NCBI GenBank assembly: GCA_027307295.1
Contig: DAHUXF010000077.1
Coordinates: 1-9,972, forward strand
Length of the DNA stretch: 9,972 nt
Direction of reading: 5' to 3'
Source of the DNA: Acidobacteriaceae bacterium
Lineage (GTDB): Bacteria; Acidobacteriota; Terriglobia; Terriglobales; Acidobacteriaceae
This document shows positions 6,405-9,972 of the stretch, one piece after another. The position numbers and the translations under genes are program-made. Each line of letters opens with the position of its first letter. The stretch's first letter is position 1. The notes under the pieces are model-generated. The model made no database searches. It had not been told where the DNA came from and worked only from the letters and a program-made list of their open reading frames with translations.

Positions 6405-6494
6405 GCGGACGGGAATTATAACAACCTGCACCATGAGCGCAACAAGAGAATGTAAAAAAATGCGCTGTGGTTAACTTTTTTGATTCCCGTCCGC
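6405..6494. repeat. 12-bp inverted repeat bracketing an inner hairpin
   Basis: GCGGACGGGAAT (6405-6416) and ATTCCCGTCCGC (6483-6494) are perfect reverse complements, 66 bases apart. Between them ACCA-TG-AGCGCA (6430-6441) pairs with TGCGCT-G-TGGT (6461-6471) around a 19-nt loop, and T6 follows at 6476-6481. It lies just downstream of the FN3-like gene's stop, so it may form a composite 3' structure on that transcript. The outer arms lack flanking target duplications, which argues against a transposable element. Confidence 0.5.
6415..6442 (-). promoter_or_regulatory. Possible sigma-70 promoter reading toward the 40-codon ORF
   Basis: On the minus strand, TTGCGC (6442-6437) and a perfect TATAAT (6420-6415) are separated by 16 bases. 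The -10 box overlaps the left arm of a 12-bp inverted repeat. The -35 match is only fair, and AT-rich intergenic DNA can give such pairs by chance. Confidence 0.35.
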
Positions 6495-6513
6495 TCCAAC
6501 GATTCCGGGAGGC

Positions 6514-6918
6514 TTACTTTTTGGTGGTGAAGTGGCCGATGGAACTCTTGGATTCAGTTCCAGTCCCTTCTCCCTGGCCGGAGTCTGCGACAAAGTAATA
6601 CTCGGTGTTCGGCTTGAGTCCCTTAATGTGGACACGGTGGTTCTGCGAGGACATTTTCTCGTTGTCCGAATAGGGCGCCTCAGCCATCTGCGTCAGACTA
6701 TTAGCATCCGTACCGTAGCGCACCACCGTGCTGCCGCCGGTATTGGTAGTCCATGCAATCACGGCCCAGGTTGGGCCAACGCCCTCAATACGAGGACCAT
6801 CAGTGATTTTTACCGCTTGAGCTTTCGTTGCAGCCTGGGTCTTTGTGGCTGCCTGTTGCGGTTGGAGAGCGCCGGCGCTGACAGCGGCGGCCAATAGTAA
6901 AACTGAGCAGAATTTCAT
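6514..6918 (-). CDS. Small secreted fibronectin type III-like protein
   Basis: The 134-residue protein starts at ATG 6918, where a GGGGG Shine-Dalgarno lies 10 bases upstream and a clear signal peptide begins (MKFCSVLLLAAAVSAGA, cleavage near 17-19). A short low-complexity stretch of Gln/Ala/Thr/Lys (about 19-35, TKTQAATKAQA) links to one beta-sandwich domain, residues 39-132. Its segments WAVIAWTTNT, VVRYGTD, HRVHIKGLKPNTEYYFVADS and GHFTTKK match the fibronectin-III / purple-acid-phosphatase N-terminal fold. No catalytic metallophosphatase domain follows, so it is a stand-alone domain, probably periplasmic or exported and adhesive or ligand-binding. The frame extends further upstream to 7251, but that part is antisense to the kinase gene and carries no Shine-Dalgarno. 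It is transcribed divergently from the kinase. Confidence 0.82.
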   Translation of the reverse strand: MKFCSVLLLAAAVSAGALQPQQAATKTQAATKAQAVKITDGPRIEGVGPTWAVIAWTTNTGGSTVVRYGTDANSLTQMAEAPYSDNEKMSSQNHRVHIKGLKPNTEYYFVADSGQGEGTGTESKSSIGHFTTKK

Positions 6919-6932
6919 GTTGGAATACCCCC

Positions 6933-6950
6933 TGATTTGCAATGATTTGC
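6933..6950. repeat. Two direct TGATTTGC repeats at 10-bp spacing
   Basis: TGATTTGC occurs at 6933-6940 and 6943-6950, exactly one helical turn apart, immediately upstream of the FN3-like gene and next to its Shine-Dalgarno. It could be a tandem regulator site or chance; no known consensus is recognised. Confidence 0.3.
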
Positions 6951-7021
6951 GAATCTCGCGATGCATGAGAAATACGATGCGCAATCCCAATTCCAGGTTT
7001 TCGCGCCATAGGGTGGGTTCT

Positions 7022-7056
7022 GCAAAGCCCTGGGGCTTCCCGGAAGCCTGCTTTGC
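7022..7056. promoter_or_regulatory. Nested stem-loop upstream of the kinase gene
   Basis: GCAAAGC (7022-7028) pairs with GCTTTGC (7050-7056). Inside, GGCTTC (7034-7039) pairs with GAAGCC (7043-7048) around a 3-nt loop, giving a 13-bp bipartite hairpin. It ends 36 bases before the chosen kinase start and lies in the divergent promoter region shared with the FN3-like gene. No T-tract follows on either strand, so it is not a terminator; a leader structure or operator is possible. Confidence 0.4.
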
Positions 7057-7092
7057 TTGCAACTCATTACTCCGTTGTGTTACACACGATGC

Positions 7093-7872
7093 ATGCGCAA
7101 CTGGATGCGCGAGCGCATGAAGCGCCGTAAAAAGAAGACCGAGAATGAGACGGAGGCCACCGGCAAGGTCGGCCAGCAGAAGCCTCCCGTGGATGCACAG
7201 CATCCTGAGCCTATTGTTCCCACCTATGATGATGGGCTTGTTCCAACCCATGAACCTTTAGAGGAATCGCCCGCAGCGGAAGAGCGACTGGAAGAGCGGA
7301 GAATTGAAACCGAGGTCCAGCCGGAATCGGTTTCCGTCCCGCCGCCGGAGCTTAAACCCGTGGCGCAGCCCCCCGGACCCAGAACTGTCCGCGCCCCCAA
7401 AGGGGTGGTGGTATTGGCCATTGGTCTACCCGGTTCAGGGAAAACCACATGGTTCAAACGCCGTGGAGTTACGCCCCTCTCCAGCGACATGCTGCGCTCC
7501 ATTTTGTTCGATGACATCACCGAACAGCGGTATCAGGGACTTGTATTTTCCACATTGCGGTCCCTTCTGCGCGCACGCCTGATCGCCCGCATGCCCTGGA
7601 ACTATGTGGACGCCAGCAATCTGGCTCCGCACGAACGACGGCAATGGATCAAGATGGCTAAAGGCTTTGGATATGAAGTCCACGCAGTATTCTTTGATGT
7701 TCCACTTGAAGTTTGCCTGGAGCGCAACCGCAGGCGTGAGCGGCAGGTCAAGGAAGACGTGGTGCAGCGCATGTCCGCGAAACTTAAGGCCCCGGCATTT
7801 GAAGAAGGCTTCGCCAAAATCACTGTGGTCCGCGTAAAACGTTCAGGGGAGCAGGGGGCCGAAGTTTCCTAA
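7093..7872 (+). CDS. P-loop kinase of the T4 polynucleotide 5'-kinase-like (AAA_33) type
   Basis: With ATG 7093 the protein has 259 residues. In-frame alternatives are TTG 7057 and ATG 7105 or 7117, and no start has a convincing Shine-Dalgarno. Residues 1-100 are charged, Pro/Glu-rich and probably disordered, with a basic RERMKRRKKK start. The kinase core follows: Walker A GLPGSGKTT 111-119, SSDMLR 130-135, DASNLAPHERRQW 173-185, VFFDVPLEVCLERNRRR about 199-215, and a tail resembling the lid of T4 Pnk. The order and spacing track T4 Pnk (GCPGSGKST, RDDYR, DTNLNPERRLAW, VFDVPWTELVKRN), with D132 in the place of catalytic D35. It likely transfers phosphate from ATP to a nucleic-acid 5'-OH or a small molecule; the substrate cannot be told from sequence. 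No phosphatase or ligase domain is attached, and no partner gene is adjacent. Confidence 0.85.
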   Translation: MRNWMRERMKRRKKKTENETEATGKVGQQKPPVDAQHPEPIVPTYDDGLVPTHEPLEESPAAEERLEERRIETEVQPESVSVPPPELKPVAQPPGPRTVRAPKGVVVLAIGLPGSGKTTWFKRRGVTPLSSDMLRSILFDDITEQRYQGLVFSTLRSLLRARLIARMPWNYVDASNLAPHERRQWIKMAKGFGYEVHAVFFDVPLEVCLERNRRRERQVKEDVVQRMSAKLKAPAFEEGFAKITVVRVKRSGEQGAEVS

Positions 7873-7905
7873 AGTTCTGGTCTCCCTGAAGTTCTGTGAG
7901 GGTAA

Positions 7906-8664
7906 CTAACCTCTGGCAAAATGGACCAGGGCAAAGATGCCAAACCATAAGAAGGCAAGGTAATGCCAGTACCATCCTGTGATTTCAATAGCAATTTTTT
8001 GCGAGTCAAATGTTGCCGCCAGAAAGCGCCGGGCAAACGCGGCATAAGCTAATGCCACCAGGCCAAACACCAGGTGCGCCGCATGCACTCCCGTGACCAG
8101 ATAAAACAGCGAACGGCTGGGGTTGAAAATCCGGTATGCCCCCTGGTGCTGCAGGCTCTCCCATACAAGAAATTGGCCGGCCATAAAGCCGAGTCCCAGC
8201 AAAAGGGTAATGCCTAACCATGGCGCTTCCCATCCCATGCGCGGTGGAACAATCCCCATGGCGGCGAACTCTTCTTTCTTTGCCAGTCTGCGGCGGGCCG
8301 CTTCCAGGGTCATACTGCTCAGCATGAGCATCAGGGAATTCATCCACAGTTGGAAATAGGGCAGTTTTAGTGGTATCCAATCCTGCACCTGCCGGTGCGA
8401 ATCCTGATCGTAACGTCCACCCACCAAACGGAAAACATAGACTGCCACCAGGACAACAAACAACACGGTGACGGAGAACAGGCAAATACCCATCAAAATG
8501 CGGAGCCGGTAGAGACGCTGTTTGGGGGAATGGAAGTCGTGGGGTTTTCCGTGATCGCCGTCATCACCACCGCCGTATCCGTGGCGGTGAGGGGTTTTTC
8601 CCGGCCCGCCGCCGCCCAGCTTTGGCTTGTGCTCGATCTCAACATGATCAGTGGTGATCGGCAT
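7906..8664 (-). CDS. ctaE: Cytochrome c oxidase subunit III (heme-copper oxidase)
   Basis: The 252-residue protein has five predicted membrane helices (about 56-80, 105-125, 148-168, 186-212, 230-250), the short bacterial form lacking the first two helices of the seven-helix subunit. Family marks are SSMTLEAARR (116-125, with the conserved membrane Glu121), FLVWESLQHQG (165-175), TGVHAAHLVFGL (191-202) and GWYWHYLAFLWFGIF (230-244). Subunit III binds phospholipid and stabilises subunit I and its D-channel proton uptake. The cytoplasmic N-terminus is unusually long (about 50 residues) and rich in His, Gly and Asp. The gene follows subunit I by 28 bases in the same operon, with a weak AAGAG ribosome site, and ends in TAG. 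It converges on the kinase gene with only 33 bases between the two stops and no clear terminator there. Confidence 0.95.
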   Translation of the reverse strand: MPITTDHVEIEHKPKLGGGGPGKTPHRHGYGGGDDGDHGKPHDFHSPKQRLYRLRILMGICLFSVTVLFVVLVAVYVFRLVGGRYDQDSHRQVQDWIPLKLPYFQLWMNSLMLMLSSMTLEAARRRLAKKEEFAAMGIVPPRMGWEAPWLGITLLLGLGFMAGQFLVWESLQHQGAYRIFNPSRSLFYLVTGVHAAHLVFGLVALAYAAFARRFLAATFDSQKIAIEITGWYWHYLAFLWFGIFALVHFARG

Positions 8665-8692
8665 AAACTACTCTTGATGGCTGTGCTTCGCG

Positions 8693-9972
8693 TCAGGTGG
8701 CTGGAGCATCCTGCATCACGAAATCTTCATCTCCCGCAGTTGGATCATATTCATACGCCCCATGGTTTACCAGCGGAAGAGCCTGTGCCACTCCGGCATC
8801 AGCCGCATAGGAAGTCTCAGTCCATTCCAGCGAACTGCATTTCCACGGATTGCGTTCTGCCACTCGCCCCCTTTTCAAACTCCAGAACAGGTTGGCCAGA
8901 AAGATCAACTGTCCCAACAGGGTAATGATTGCTGCCACTGTAACAAACTTCTGCAGCGGCGCCATGGCAGACACATATTGTACGCCTGAAAGTTCAGAAT
9001 AGCGCCGGGGATGGCCGGCAATTCCCAGCAGATGCATGGGCACAAATGTTGCATAAGCGCCCAATAACGTTACCCAGAAATGCATCTGGCCCAGACGTTC
9101 ATTCATCATGCGCCCGAACATCCTGGGAAACCAGAAATATGTGGCGGCAAAGATGGCAAAGAGGCCGGCCATGGCCATAATGAGATGAAAATGCGCCACC
9201 ACAAAGTAAGTGTCATGCAGGTATACATCCAGGGACGGTTGGGCCAGCAAAGGGCCGGTGAGTCCGCCAGTAATAAACAATGAGACAAAGCCTACCGAAA
9301 AGAGGAGTGGAGTAGAAAAGCGAATTCTTCCTCCATGCAGCGTTGCCACCCAGTTGAATGTCTCTGAAGGCACGGCAATCGCCGTGGTCAGGCTGGAGAA
9401 AGCAAAGCCCGCGTGCGGATCCATTCCGCTGGTGAACATATGGTGTCCCCAGACCATAAAGCCCAATGCGCCTATGGCCAGCGTCGCGCCCACCATGGCT
9501 TTGTATCCAAAGAGCGGCTTGCGTGAGAACACGGAGAGCAGATGGGACGTAAGGCCCATGGCTGGAAGAATGGCGATGTAAACCTCCGGGTGCCCGAAGA
9601 ACCAGAACAGGTGCTGCCACAGCAGCGGCGAACCGCCGGAGCGTGCAACGGGCCGGCCATTCAGCACCAGACCGCCCGGAACAAAAAAGTTTATTCCGGC
9701 ATGGCGGTCCAGCATCAGCATTACCAGTGCCACCAGAAGGATGCTAAAAGCCAGAAGAATTAAAATGGCCGTAACAAACCATGTCCAGCAAGTCATGGGC
9801 ATGCGCATCCATGTCATGCCCGGCGCTCGCTTCCGAAGAGTGGTTGCGATAAAGCTGATTGCGCTCATGATGGAAGCTACGCTGAACAGCCCAATGCTCA
9901 TCAGCCAAAGGTCCGTCCCCAAGGCCTGGCCTGGACCGGCTGCCGCCAGAACGCTGAGCGGGGCATACTGCG
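8693..9972 (-). CDS. ctaD: Cytochrome c oxidase subunit I, 5'-truncated by the window
   Basis: The frame is open to the window edge; 425 residues are visible, and helices 1-3 with the first heme a ligand lie outside. The binuclear centre is intact: WFFGHPEVY (CuB His, D-channel Glu, cross-linked Tyr), WGHHMF (two CuB His) and HDTYFVVAHFHL (heme a3 and heme a His). It catalyses oxygen reduction to water at the cytoplasmic membrane with proton pumping. The segment after the HH motif reads AVPSETFNWVATLHGG; most A-type oxidases have a PTGxKxFxW motif there, so the K-channel lysine appears to be absent. A TTG codon at 9922 is in frame but is internal, as residues upstream of it still fit the family. 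Subunit III follows; subunit II would be expected upstream, outside the window. The assignment as an aa3/caa3-type oxidase is firm; the subtype is less certain. Confidence 0.95.
   Translation of the reverse strand, partial: QYAPLSVLAAAGPGQALGTDLWLMSIGLFSVASIMSAISFIATTLRKRAPGMTWMRMPMTCWTWFVTAILILLAFSILLVALVMLMLDRHAGINFFVPGGLVLNGRPVARSGGSPLLWQHLFWFFGHPEVYIAILPAMGLTSHLLSVFSRKPLFGYKAMVGATLAIGALGFMVWGHHMFTSGMDPHAGFAFSSLTTAIAVPSETFNWVATLHGGRIRFSTPLLFSVGFVSLFITGGLTGPLLAQPSLDVYLHDTYFVVAHFHLIMAMAGLFAIFAATYFWFPRMFGRMMNERLGQMHFWVTLLGAYATFVPMHLLGIAGHPRRYSELSGVQYVSAMAPLQKFVTVAAIITLLGQLIFLANLFWSLKRGRVAERNPWKCSSLEWTETSYAADAGVAQALPLVNHGAYEYDPTAGDEDFVMQDAPAT

Larger units (their letters stand above)
5458..6513. 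other. Long intergenic region, mostly non-coding
   Basis: About 1.05 kb between the FTR1 operon promoter and the 3' end of the FN3-like gene. No long reading frame here has convincing composition or a start supported by a ribosome binding site. It contains a hairpin cluster (5589-5611), a 10-bp long-range inverted repeat with an inner hairpin (5653-5734), a strong terminator (5767-5798), a 9-bp direct repeat (5850-5858 and 5874-5882), paired GACGTC sites (6031-6046), a doubtful 40-codon ORF (6247-6369), and a 12-bp inverted repeat (6405-6416 / 6483-6494). It may include decayed genes or dispersed intergenic repeats. Confidence 0.6.

Noticed and set aside
5947..6421. Open frames of about 90 codons on both strands (5947-6225 minus, 6146-6421 plus)
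   Set aside because: The composition is not protein-like (Arg/Ser/His or Cys/Ser mixtures), the frames lie antisense to each other, and no domain is recognisable.
6405..6494. Interpretation as a MITE or IS remnant
   Set aside because: No target-site duplication flanks the 12-bp arms, and no transposase-like sequence is present.
7057..7092. TTG start at 7057 for the kinase
   Set aside because: It adds 12 residues that overlap the 3' arm of a hairpin, with no Shine-Dalgarno; an ATG start is more likely, though the exact one is uncertain.
6919..7251. Upstream extension of the FN3-like gene to a start at 7251
   Set aside because: It runs antisense through the kinase gene's start. The signal peptide and Shine-Dalgarno support ATG 6918.

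Overview
The window looks like a chromosomal segment of an acidobacterium-like soil bacterium. This is an inference from style, not a database match. The evidence is a Gly-rich TonB C-terminal protein of the kind abundant in Acidobacteriota, an aa3-type cytochrome oxidase operon whose subunit III has a long His/Gly-rich N-terminus, and moderately GC-rich genes separated by long, AT-richer intergenic DNA. There are no tRNA, rRNA or CRISPR features and no intact mobile element.

Layout. Bases 1-321 (+) hold the 3' end of a TonB-family gene, followed by an intrinsic terminator (408-434). Bases 5376 down to 481 (-) form a tight four-gene metal-transport operon: an FTR1 iron permease fused to a DUF2318/FtrD-like cysteine domain, then two different FtsX/MacB-type permeases, then an ABC ATPase. 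The genes overlap by 4, 4 and 1 bases. The ATPase carries a C-terminal DtxR/MntR-like metalloregulator module. The operon has a near-consensus sigma-70 promoter (TTGACT, 17 bp, TACAAT at 5457-5429), and a 19-bp interrupted palindrome overlaps its -10 box. Bases 5458-6513 are largely non-coding and hold a strong bidirectional terminator, several inverted repeats (one a candidate structured RNA), and one doubtful 40-codon ORF. Bases 6918-6514 (-) encode a small secreted fibronectin-III-like protein. Divergent from it, 7093-7872 (+) encodes a T4-polynucleotide-kinase-like P-loop kinase with a disordered N-terminus. Convergent with that, 9972-7906 (-) carries cytochrome oxidase subunit I (5' end outside the window) and subunit III.

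How the genes work together. The operon resembles the FTR1/FtrD/FtsX-type iron uptake systems known from Campylobacter (Cj1658-Cj1663 region) and Bordetella/Brucella FtrABCD, but no P19 periplasmic copper/iron protein is in the window. The most unusual element is the ATPase-DtxR fusion. It may link cytoplasmic Fe(II)/Mn(II) directly to transporter ATPase activity, to transcription from the palindrome-bearing operon promoter, or to both. The oxidase genes and the kinase/FN3 pair appear functionally unrelated to the operon.
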